Assembly (NCBI GenBank): GCA_009926815.1
Contig: RFOC01000037.1
Coordinates: 1 to 12,979, forward strand
Length of the DNA: 12,979 nucleotides
Origin: Planctomycetota bacterium
GTDB taxonomy: Bacteria; Planctomycetota; Phycisphaerae; Phycisphaerales; SM1A02
Reading direction: 5' to 3'
Below the pieces are notes generated by a model. It saw nothing but the letters and a program-made list of their open reading frames with translations, made no database searches and was not told the origin of the DNA. The translations under genes and the position numbers were made by a program. The first letter of the stretch is position 1, and each line of letters opens with the position of its first letter. Shown in pieces: positions 1-6,316 of this stretch.

Positions 1-498
1 CACGCCGGTGGTGGTGTGGCGATGCGTGCCCGCATCCACGTCCGGGTTCACGCGAAGGGCCAGGGAAGCGGCCCTTCGCAGGTCCGCGCAGACGCGGGCC
101 ACCAGCTCCAGTTCCTCGGCGCTCTCGATGTTGATGCAGCCCACGCCCAGCGTGACCGCCTCCTCGATCGCCTGCCGCGTCTTGCCCACGCCCGCGTAGG
201 CCAGCCGGGACGCGGGCACGCCCACCGCCAGGGCCCGCTGCAGCTCGCCGGGACTGACCACATCCATGCCGCAGCCTGCCTCCGCCACCGTCCGCAGCAC
301 GCCCAGGTTGGGTGAGCTCTTCACGCTGAAGCACACCAGCGGATCCAGTTCGGCGAAGGCGTGCGTCAGGGTCCGCACGTGGCGTCGAAGCGTGGCCGCG
401 CTGTACACGAAGGTGGGTGTTCCCGCGCGGTCCGCCAGGCGGGAGAGGCTCACGCCCTCCACCTGCAGGGCTCCGTCGCGGAACGCGAAGTCATCCAT
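1..498 (-). CDS. lysA: Diaminopimelate decarboxylase, N-terminal part (3' end outside window)
   Basis: PLP-dependent decarboxylation of meso-diaminopimelate to L-lysine, the last step of lysine synthesis, in the cytoplasm. The 166 visible residues run from ATG at 498 to the window edge and form the first part of the alanine-racemase-like TIM barrel. The PLP-binding lysine is Lys60 in FSVKSSPN (57-64). GMDVVSPGEL lies at 77-86, and the family signature RVNPDVDAGTH is complete at 149-159. The family is usually about 410-430 residues, so well over half is missing. The gene starts 31 bases after the stop of the membrane-protein gene 530-1294 on the same strand, so the two are probably co-transcribed. 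No Shine-Dalgarno and no TANNNT box precede the ATG. Arginine or ornithine decarboxylases of the same fold are less likely because the NPDVDAGTH motif is typical of LysA. Confidence 0.94.
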   Translation of the reverse strand, partial: MDDFAFRDGALQVEGVSLSRLADRAGTPTFVYSAATLRRHVRTLTHAFAELDPLVCFSVKSSPNLGVLRTVAEAGCGMDVVSPGELQRALAVGVPASRLAYAGVGKTRQAIEEAVTLGVGCINIESAEELELVARVCADLRRAASLALRVNPDVDAGTHRHTTTGV

Positions 499-529
499 GC
501 GGGCAGTGTGGCAGAAGCGACGCGCGGCG

Positions 530-1294
530 TCAGCCTGCCGGGGAGGGCGAGGCGGGCGGCTCCGCCCGGGTCGACGAGCGGCCCAGCGACTGCACCGCCA
601 TGCCGGCCGTGGCCAGCACCACGGTGGCCAGCGACCAGGCCGCGGCGCTGGGACCCGAGGCCCCGAGCGTCTGGGCCAGTCCCCAGGAGAGCAGGATGCT
701 GCCCAGCACCGAGGTGGCGGCGACCTCGGCCATGGAGGAGAGGAAGATGCCCATCGCGAGTCCACCGACGGCGCAGGCGAGCGTGGCGGCGAGCACCAGC
801 GTCCGCTCGGGTCCATCCAGCGTGGACCAGAAGCGGCGCGACGCCTCCCAGGACGCCGCGGCGGGCGACGCCTCGGATGACTCGCTCCGCACCTCGCGGG
901 CGACGGTCTCGGCGAGTTCCGCGGCGCGGGCCCTGGCGGCGGTGACCGATCGCTCGCCGCTGGCGGCCGCCAGTCCACCATCGACCACGGCGGCACCGAT
1001 GACGGCACCGATCAGGCCCGCGGCACACGTGATGATGGCGATCAGCATGAGCCGGTAGCTCACGCGGGCGAGCAGCAGGCCGGCGAAGGCGCCAAGCACC
1101 GCGCCAACCACCCCCGGCAGCAGCGACCAGTCCAGCCACGCCGCGACCACCGCGCCGCAGGGCACGCCGGCGGCGAATCCAACCGCGAGCACGGCGTGCC
1201 TGGCCACGCGTGCACCGAAGGCCCAGAGCACGCCGCCGATCGCCATGGCGATCACGGGCCCAAGCCAGACGGGGATGGCGGCGGTGACCTCCAT
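530..1294 (-). CDS. Polytopic membrane protein of unknown function (DUF4203/TMEM198-like appearance)
   Basis: 254 residues, not assigned to a family with certainty. Hydropathy by eye gives about seven membrane segments: roughly 8-29, 31-53, 57-77, 80-105, 166-186, 190-210 and 216-237. A hydrophilic, charged loop (about 108-164, rich in Ala, Glu, Arg and Ser) separates four N-terminal from three C-terminal helices. The helices are very rich in Gly, Ala and Val, with repeated small-residue patterns such as GAVLGAFAG, which suggests tight helix packing. The tail after 237 is Pro/Ser-rich. The overall look recalls DUF4203/TMEM198 proteins, but that is a visual impression only. It is the first gene of a probable two-gene unit with lysA and is divergent from pheA across only 39 bases. 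Upstream of the ATG there is TAGGGCT (1304-1298), a poor match to the TANNNT boxes found elsewhere in the window. Confidence 0.78.
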   Translation of the reverse strand: MEVTAAIPVWLGPVIAMAIGGVLWAFGARVARHAVLAVGFAAGVPCGAVVAAWLDWSLLPGVVGAVLGAFAGLLLARVSYRLMLIAIITCAAGLIGAVIGAAVVDGGLAAASGERSVTAARARAAELAETVAREVRSESSEASPAAASWEASRRFWSTLDGPERTLVLAATLACAVGGLAMGIFLSSMAEVAATSVLGSILLSWGLAQTLGASGPSAAAWSLATVVLATAGMAVQSLGRSSTRAEPPASPSPAG

Positions 1295-1316
1295 GGGAGC
1301 CCTATCGGCAGACCGC

Positions 1317-1322
1317 TATCTT
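1317..1322 (+). promoter_or_regulatory. TANNNT -10 box of pheA
   Basis: TATCTT, 11 bases before the ATG at 1334, so any leader would be only a few bases. No Shine-Dalgarno and no clear -35 hexamer. It lies within the 39-base divergent gap to the membrane-protein gene. Confidence 0.4.
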
Positions 1323-1333
1323 CGCCGCCAGTC

Positions 1334-2425
1334 ATGACCCAGCCCCCACCGGAAAGTGGCCTTCCCAGCCTTCGGGCCCGCATCGACGACCTGGATGGCC
1401 GCATCCTTGACCTGCTGCGGCAGCGTGCGGGCATCGTGGTGGAGGTGGGCAAGGCCAAGCGCGACAAGGGCATCCCGATCTACGCGCCGCACCGCGAGAA
1501 GGAGGTGCTCGACCGCCTGCTGGCCATGGATCACCGCCCGCTCTCCGATCGAACCATCGAGGCGATCTGGCGAGAGCTCATGAGCGGCTCGTTCGGGCTG
1601 GAACTGCCGCTGCGCGTGGGCTTCCTGGGTCCGCGTGGCACCTTCAGCCATCTCGCCGCGGTGCGCCACTTCGGCAGCAGCGTGGAACTGGCGGAACTCG
1701 AGGGCATCGATGCGGTGTTCGAGGAGGTGCAGAAGGGCCGGTGCCACCACGGGCTGGTCCCGTACGAGAACGCCATCGGTGGCGCGATCCTGGACACGCT
1801 CGACGCGTTCCAGTCCTTCAGCGTGCGCATCTGCGCCGAGACCATGATCCTGGTGAAGCAGTGCCTGCTGGGATCCGGACCGCCGGAGGGCATCCGACGC
1901 ATCGCCTCGCGCGGCGAGGTCTTCGCCCAGTGCCGACGCTGGCTGCAGCGGCGCTTCCCGGGCGTGCAGCTGGTGCCCATGTCCAGCACCGCGGCGGCGG
2001 CGGAGGAGGCGCTGCGGGATCCGTCCACCGCGGCCATCGGAGGCGCCCTGGCCGGGCAGGTGTTCGGCCTCCACGTGCTCTTCGAGGGGATCGAGGATCG
2101 CCCCAACAACATCACGCGGTTCCTGGTCCTGGGCCGGGAGAGTGCCCAGCCCAGCGGTGACGATCGCACCACGCTCATGTTCACCACCGCCGATCGTCCG
2201 GGCGCGCTGGTGGACGTGCTGGTGGCCTTCCGTGACGAGGGCCTGAACCTGGGCCACCTGGACAAGCGACCGAGTCAGCGCGAGAACTTCAGCTACACGT
2301 TCTTCGTGGACGTGAATGCCCATGAGCGTGACGATCGGGTGCAGCGGGCCATGGTCCGGGCCCAGGCGCACGTGGCCTCCATCCAGGTCCTGGGCAGCTA
2401 TCCGCGCGCCACCCGGGTGCTGTGA
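1334..2425 (+). CDS. pheA: Bifunctional chorismate mutase / prephenate dehydratase (P-protein)
   Basis: Converts chorismate to prephenate and then to phenylpyruvate in phenylalanine synthesis. The protein has 363 residues, a normal length for a P-protein. The AroQ-type chorismate mutase domain (about 10-90) keeps Arg14, Arg31, Lys42, Arg54 and Glu55, which align with E. coli Arg11, Arg28, Lys39, Arg51 and Glu52. The prephenate dehydratase domain (about 93-268) has FLGPRGTFS at 97-105, PYENAIGG at 143-150 (usually PVENSxxG) and the catalytic NNITRFLVL at 258-266. The ACT domain (about 278-358) keeps GALV (290-293). The usual ESRP effector motif reads DKRP (310-313), so feedback by phenylalanine is likely but its details may differ. 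The ATG at 1334 is chosen because domain homology begins just after it and a TATCTT box lies 11 nt upstream. The frame stays open further upstream, but that part has no recognisable sequence. The stop overlaps the next start. Confidence 0.96.
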   Translation: MTQPPPESGLPSLRARIDDLDGRILDLLRQRAGIVVEVGKAKRDKGIPIYAPHREKEVLDRLLAMDHRPLSDRTIEAIWRELMSGSFGLELPLRVGFLGPRGTFSHLAAVRHFGSSVELAELEGIDAVFEEVQKGRCHHGLVPYENAIGGAILDTLDAFQSFSVRICAETMILVKQCLLGSGPPEGIRRIASRGEVFAQCRRWLQRRFPGVQLVPMSSTAAAAEEALRDPSTAAIGGALAGQVFGLHVLFEGIEDRPNNITRFLVLGRESAQPSGDDRTTLMFTTADRPGALVDVLVAFRDEGLNLGHLDKRPSQRENFSYTFFVDVNAHERDDRVQRAMVRAQAHVASIQVLGSYPRATRVL

Positions 2426-4647
2426 CCGTGGGCCCGACCGACGCACGCAACCGGCTCGGCGCGGTTCGAAGCGCCTACCTGCGGCAGCACGCCGGGAATC
2501 CGGTGCCCTGGTGGCCGTGGGGCCAGGGAGCGATCGCCGATGCGCGGCGACGCGACGTGCCGCTGCTGGTGAGCGTCGGCTACAGCACCTGCCACTGGTG
2601 CCACGTGATGGAGCGCGAGTGCTTCGAGGATCCGGGCATCGCCGCCCGCATGGGCGAGCTGTTCACCTGCGTGAAGGTGGACCGCGAGGAGCGCCCGGAC
2701 CTGGACGCGATCTGGATGCAGGCGTGTCAGGTGTTCACGGCGCTCACCGAGGGTCGCCCGAGCGGCGGCTGGCCGCTGCACGTCTTCCTGGAGCCGCGCA
2801 CGCTGCAGCCGTTCTTCGCGGGCACCTACTTCCCGCCCGTGCCGGCCCATGGCCGGGTCTCGTTTCCGGAATTGCTCCAGCAACTGGCGCTCGCGTGGAG
2901 GGACCGTCGCGAGAAGGTGGAGGCGCAGGCGGCCGAACTGGGCCGTCTCATCCGCGCCGAGATGCGCCTCTCGACCGATCGTCGACCGCTGGACGAGGGG
3001 GTGGAACGGCTGGCGGCGCAGGCCCTGATCGGGTTCCACGATCGGGTGCACGGCGGATTCGGCGGGGCGCCCAAGTTCCCGCAGCCCTCGCTGCTCCGCT
3101 TCCTGCAGGCCAGGCGGGCGGATCCGGCGGCGGACGACGTGGTGCATCGCTCGCTGGAGCGGATGGCCATGGGTGGGGTGCGCGACCAGCTCGACGGCGG
3201 CTTCCACCGGTACGCGGTCGACGCCACCTGGACCGTGCCGCACTTCGAGAAGATGCTCTACGACCAGGGGCAGTTGCTCACGCTCTATGCGAGTGCCGCG
3301 AGCGGCGATCCATTCCTCCGGCGCGTGGCCGGTGAACTGGCGGACTTCCTGGTGGGCGTGATGCGCGAGCCCGGCGGCGCCTTCGCGGCGGCCCTGGATG
3401 CCGACGCCGGAGGTCGCGAGGGCGGGGCGCACGTCTGGACACCGGCCGAGGTGGAGACCGCGTTGCGGGAAGGGGCGTGCGAGGCGCACGGGCCGATGGC
3501 CATGCAGGCCTTCGGGCTGGACCGATCGGCGAACTTCCGGGATCCGCACCATCCGGAGGATGCGCCCGCTTGGGTGCTCACGCTGGAGGCTCGGCCCGAG
3601 GTGCTGGCCGCGCGTGCCGGCTGCTTCGAGGCGCCCTGGTGGCAGGCGCTGGCGAGGGTCCGCTCGGCCATGCTGGCGGCGAGGGCGATGCGGCCCCAGC
3701 CCTTCCGCGACACCGCGATCATCGCGGCATGGAACGGTCTCGCCATCGAGGGGCTTGCCGAGGCTGGCGTGTCGCTGGAGCGGCCCGAACTGGTGGCTGC
3801 GGCGTCGGACGCGGCCCATTTCGTGCTGCGATCGCTGCGGATGCCGGAAGGCGGCCTGGCCCGCTCGTGGCGCGACGGGGACGTGAGCGGGCCGGCCTAC
3901 CTGGAGGATCACGGCTGCCTGGCGATGGGCCTGCTTGCGCTGCATCGGTCCACCGGTGACGCGACCTGGCGCGAGGCCGCCGGGAACCTGCTGCAGGATG
4001 CGTGGCGCAGGTGCTGGAGCGAGGAGGATGGCTGGGTGGAGGCCGCGGCGGACGAGGCGGGTCGCTTCACGCACGTGGGAGGCGTGGACGACGGAGCCAT
4101 GCCCAGCGGCGCGGGCGCGGTGACGCTGGCCATGGTGATGCTCGCGGCGCAGGGGGGTGATGCGGTGTGCGCGGAGCGGGCGCATGCGGCGCTTGAACGG
4201 GCGAGCGGCGAAGTGGCCGGTCGACCGACCAGTTCGCCCATGAGCCTGCTGGCGGCCCAGGCGCTCCGGGACGGCTGGCCCGAGCGGGTGCCCGGTGGCA
4301 GGCGGGCAGGACCGGTGCGGGTGGAACTGGTCGCGGTGGATCGCGAGGGTGATCGCTTCGAGTTGCGACTTGGGATCGCGCCGGGACATCACGTGCCGGC
4401 CGAGCCAGGCGCGTCGTCGATCGAGGTGCAGCCGCGGGACACCGGGGTCCGGATCGCGCTGGACTGGCCCGAGCCCCGGGTGCAGGATGGCGTTCGTGGT
4501 CATCGCGGCGAGGTGGTCGTGCCGATCCGCCTGATCATGCCTCGGCCGGCGCCGCGGCCGCTGCGCCTGCTCGTGCAGTGGCGATGCTGCCAGGATGGGC
4601 CGGCGGGGGTGTGCCTGGCTCCCGAGCAGGCCCTGGTGGAGGGCTGA
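2422..4647 (+). CDS. SPATA20/YyaL-type protein (thioredoxin-like + six-hairpin barrel) with C-terminal DsbD-alpha-like domain
   Basis: 741 residues, start GTG at 2422, overlapping the pheA stop by four bases (GTGA), so probably translationally coupled to pheA. Residues about 8-180 form the thioredoxin-like DUF255 domain with CHWCH (57-61), VDREERPDLD (86-95) and GGWPL (115-119). Residues about 190-620 form the (alpha/alpha)6 barrel related to N-acylglucosamine 2-epimerase, with GGFGGAPKFP (211-220), LDGGFHRYAVDATW (257-270), PHFEKMLYDQ (273-282), the AWNGL motif (436-440) and PSGAGA (561-566). The biochemical role of this family is not established, so a redox role is only inferred from CxxC. 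Homologues are usually about 600-690 residues. The additional region about 630-741 looks like the N-terminal alpha domain of DsbD: GHHV at 655-658, alternating beta strands, then CC at 722-723 and Cys731 followed by LAPE. No signal peptide is visible, so it is probably cytoplasmic. Confidence 0.92.
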   Translation: MTVGPTDARNRLGAVRSAYLRQHAGNPVPWWPWGQGAIADARRRDVPLLVSVGYSTCHWCHVMERECFEDPGIAARMGELFTCVKVDREERPDLDAIWMQACQVFTALTEGRPSGGWPLHVFLEPRTLQPFFAGTYFPPVPAHGRVSFPELLQQLALAWRDRREKVEAQAAELGRLIRAEMRLSTDRRPLDEGVERLAAQALIGFHDRVHGGFGGAPKFPQPSLLRFLQARRADPAADDVVHRSLERMAMGGVRDQLDGGFHRYAVDATWTVPHFEKMLYDQGQLLTLYASAASGDPFLRRVAGELADFLVGVMREPGGAFAAALDADAGGREGGAHVWTPAEVETALREGACEAHGPMAMQAFGLDRSANFRDPHHPEDAPAWVLTLEARPEVLAARAGCFEAPWWQALARVRSAMLAARAMRPQPFRDTAIIAAWNGLAIEGLAEAGVSLERPELVAAASDAAHFVLRSLRMPEGGLARSWRDGDVSGPAYLEDHGCLAMGLLALHRSTGDATWREAAGNLLQDAWRRCWSEEDGWVEAAADEAGRFTHVGGVDDGAMPSGAGAVTLAMVMLAAQGGDAVCAERAHAALERASGEVAGRPTSSPMSLLAAQALRDGWPERVPGGRRAGPVRVELVAVDREGDRFELRLGIAPGHHVPAEPGASSIEVQPRDTGVRIALDWPEPRVQDGVRGHRGEVVVPIRLIMPRPAPRPLRLLVQWRCCQDGPAGVCLAPEQALVEG

Positions 4648-4648
4648 G

Positions 4649-4664
4649 GCCTGGAAAATCAGGC
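4649..4664 (+). other. Small hairpin after the pheA-SPATA20 unit
   Basis: GCCTG (4649-4653) and CAGGC (4660-4664) form a 5-bp stem with loop GAAAAT, directly after the stop at 4645-4647. There is no T-run behind it, so it is at best a weak terminator. Confidence 0.22.
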
Positions 4665-4672
4665 GTGGGGGC

Positions 4673-4701
4673 TTGGTGGTTCGGTGCGCGGACCCTAGTC
4701 T
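4673..4701 (+). promoter_or_regulatory. Sigma-70-like promoter for the secreted hydrolase gene
   Basis: TTGGTG (4673-4678), a 17-base spacer, then TAGTCT (4696-4701). Only six bases separate the -10 box from the ATG at 4708, so transcription would begin on or next to the start codon (leaderless). This is the most complete promoter in the window and argues that the hydrolase is not part of the pheA transcript. Confidence 0.55.
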
Positions 4702-4707
4702 GCGCCC

Positions 4708-5757
4708 ATGCTTCCGGAGGCCCTCCGAGGTCGAGTGTCGCTGCTGGCCCTGGTGCTCGCCGCGTGCGTCGGGCGATCGCCGGCCGCGGACCTGGCCCAG
4801 CCGGGTCCCTTCACGGCGTCCCGCCGCGATGTCACCGTGGTTCGTTCCGGTGGCTCGACCTTCGCGGCCACCATGCACTATCCGGCCACCGCGTCGACCC
4901 TGGGATCGCCGTTCGATCCCGCCGCCGGCGCCTGTCCAGTGGTGGCGTTCGGCCACGGCTTCGTGACCACGGTGGATCGCTACGTGTCCACGTCGGCGCA
5001 TCTGGCGTCCTGGGGCTTCGTGGTGATCCTGCCCCAGACGCAGGGCGGCCTGTCGCCCAGTCACTCGGCACTCGCCGCGGACCTGGTGGCGTCGATGGAC
5101 TGGCTTGCGGCGGAGTCGGTCCGCGCCGGCTCGCCCTGGTTCGGTTCGATCGACGCTGACCGAAGGGGCGTCATGGGGCACTCCATGGGAGGCGGCTGCT
5201 CGCTGCTGGCCGCGGCGCAGGATCCGCGCATCCGCGCGGCCGTGCCCATGGCGGCGGCGGACACGAATCCGAGTTCGGTGACCGCCTCCGCCTCGGTCCA
5301 CTGTCCGACCCGGCTGGTCGTCGCGAGCCAGGACACCATCGTGCCGCCGACCACCGCCGATCCCATGTTCGCGAATCTTTCCGGCGAGTCGCAGCTGCTC
5401 TCGATCACCGGCGGCTCGCACTGCGGCTTCATCGACACCGCCATCCTGTTCTGCGACAGCGGCTCCATCACCCGAGCCGCCCAGCTGGCGATCGTGCGGC
5501 GCGAGGTGGCGGGTTTCCTGCTGGTCCATCTGGCGGATCGTGCCGACCTTGCCGCCGAGGTGTGGGGTCCCGCCGGATCAGGCACCACGCGTCAGGCCCG
5601 GACCGTGGCCGACCTCGATGGCAATGGCACCGTGGACGCGGGCGACCTGGGCGCACTGCTGCTGGGCTTCGGGCAACCGGGCCGGGGCGACCTGGACGGC
5701 AACGGCACCATCGACGCGGGCGACATTGGCGCCATGCTGCTGCTCTGGGGAACCTGA
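4708..5757 (+). CDS. Secreted alpha/beta hydrolase (chlorophyllase/cutinase-like) with C-terminal dockerin-like EF-hand pair
   Basis: 349 residues. The N-terminus has Arg7 and Arg9, a hydrophobic core 10-19 and LAAC at 17-20, a good lipobox. Cleavage by signal peptidase I after SPAA (24-27) is also possible. The catalytic domain (about 38-275) shows an FGHGF oxyanion loop (81-85), nucleophile Ser159 in GHSMGGG (157-163), acid Asp209 in SQDTIVPP and His238 in GGSHCGF. The layout is that of chlorophyllase, PET-hydrolase or platelet-activating-factor-type esterases, so an extracellular ester substrate is likely but unknown. Residues 302-349 hold two calcium-loop repeats, DLDGNGTVDAGD (302-313) and DLDGNGTIDAGD (328-339), each followed by a hydrophobic helix. 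This is a dockerin-like tail often seen on secreted planctomycete proteins. No cohesin is present in the window. The ATG at 4708 follows a TAGTCT box and no Shine-Dalgarno. Confidence 0.88.
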   Translation: MLPEALRGRVSLLALVLAACVGRSPAADLAQPGPFTASRRDVTVVRSGGSTFAATMHYPATASTLGSPFDPAAGACPVVAFGHGFVTTVDRYVSTSAHLASWGFVVILPQTQGGLSPSHSALAADLVASMDWLAAESVRAGSPWFGSIDADRRGVMGHSMGGGCSLLAAAQDPRIRAAVPMAAADTNPSSVTASASVHCPTRLVVASQDTIVPPTTADPMFANLSGESQLLSITGGSHCGFIDTAILFCDSGSITRAAQLAIVRREVAGFLLVHLADRADLAAEVWGPAGSGTTRQARTVADLDGNGTVDAGDLGALLLGFGQPGRGDLDGNGTIDAGDIGAMLLLWGT

Positions 5758-5769
5758 GGCTCGGGGCGG

Positions 5770-5775
5770 TACCCT
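5770..5775 (+). promoter_or_regulatory. TANNNT -10 box of the asparaginase-like gene
   Basis: TACCCT, nine bases before the ATG at 5785, in a 27-base gap after the hydrolase stop. No clear -35 hexamer and no Shine-Dalgarno are present. It fits the leaderless pattern of the window. Confidence 0.4.
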
Positions 5776-5784
5776 TCGCCGCCC

Positions 5785-6297
5785 ATGGCCCGAATCGCCC
5801 TCATCAGCACCGGCGGCACCATCGAGAAGACCTACGAGGAACTCGGCGGCACGCTCAGCAATCGAGTGAGCGTGCTCGACGTCATGCTGGCGCAGCTCGA
5901 GCTGCGGGGCACCGACGGCATCACCCGCGTGGCGCTCATGAACAAGGACAGCCTGGAGATGACGGCCGCCGACCATGGGCGCATCGCCGACGAGGTGGAG
6001 CGGCAGCAGCGCGACCATGCGGGCGTGGTGGTGGTGCACGGCACCGATCGGCTGGCGCAGAGCGGCGAGGCCACGCTGGAGCGACTGACGGCGGCGGGTG
6101 GGCCGCGGGTTCCCGTGGTCTTCACCGGCGCCATGCGTCCCTTCGAGCTGCGTCGCACCGATGCCACGCAGAACCTGACCGAGGCGCTGCTGGCGGTGCA
6201 GATCCTGCCGCCGGGGGTCTACGTGAGCATGCACAACCGCGTGCTGGCCTTCCCCGGCGTGCGGAAGGATCCGGCCACGCTCACCTTCGTGAAGTGA
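5785..6297 (+). CDS. Single-domain asparaginase-like protein (N-terminal catalytic domain only)
   Basis: 170 residues corresponding to the N-terminal domain of type I/II L-asparaginases, which are usually about 330 residues with a second C-terminal domain. Active-site elements are kept: TGGTI at 9-13 with nucleophile Thr12, NKDS at 53-56, HGTD at 85-88 with Thr87 and Asp88, TGAMRP at 114-119 and Lys161 in VRKDPATLTF, aligned with E. coli Lys162. The protein stops nine residues after this Lys, so the C-terminal domain that normally completes the active site of the partner subunit is missing. Short stand-alone asparaginase-domain proteins are known in other bacteria, so it is probably a complete gene. 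The sequence after the stop converges at once with the transporter gene, leaving no remnant of a second domain. Amidohydrolysis of asparagine or a related amide is inferred, not shown. No signal peptide, so cytoplasmic. Confidence 0.86.
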   Translation: MARIALISTGGTIEKTYEELGGTLSNRVSVLDVMLAQLELRGTDGITRVALMNKDSLEMTAADHGRIADEVERQQRDHAGVVVVHGTDRLAQSGEATLERLTAAGGPRVPVVFTGAMRPFELRRTDATQNLTEALLAVQILPPGVYVSMHNRVLAFPGVRKDPATLTFVK

Positions 6298-6301
6298 CCC
6301 G

Positions 6302-6316
6302 GGGCCTCAGTGGCCC
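6302..6316. terminator. Small hairpin between convergent stops (weak bidirectional terminator candidate)
   Basis: GGGCC (6302-6306), loop TCAGT, GGCCC (6312-6316). It spans the junction between the asparaginase-like stop (6295-6297) and the transporter stop (6307-6309). The stem is only five base pairs, though all G-C, and no T-run follows on either strand. Confidence 0.25.

Noticed and set aside
344..1058. Several plus-strand frames across lysA and the membrane-protein gene
   Set aside because: They are Arg/Ala/Pro-rich shadows of minus-strand genes with clear family or membrane signatures.
1196..1333. Upstream in-frame extension of pheA
   Set aside because: The 46 extra residues are antisense to the membrane-protein gene, are not family-like, and would bypass the TATCTT box next to ATG 1334.
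2398..5529. A 1043-codon open frame on the minus strand opposite pheA, the SPATA20-like gene and the hydrolase
   Set aside because: Its translation is low-complexity (Arg, His, Gly, Gln-rich) with no recognisable domain, and it lies opposite three well-supported genes. High GC makes long antisense frames common.
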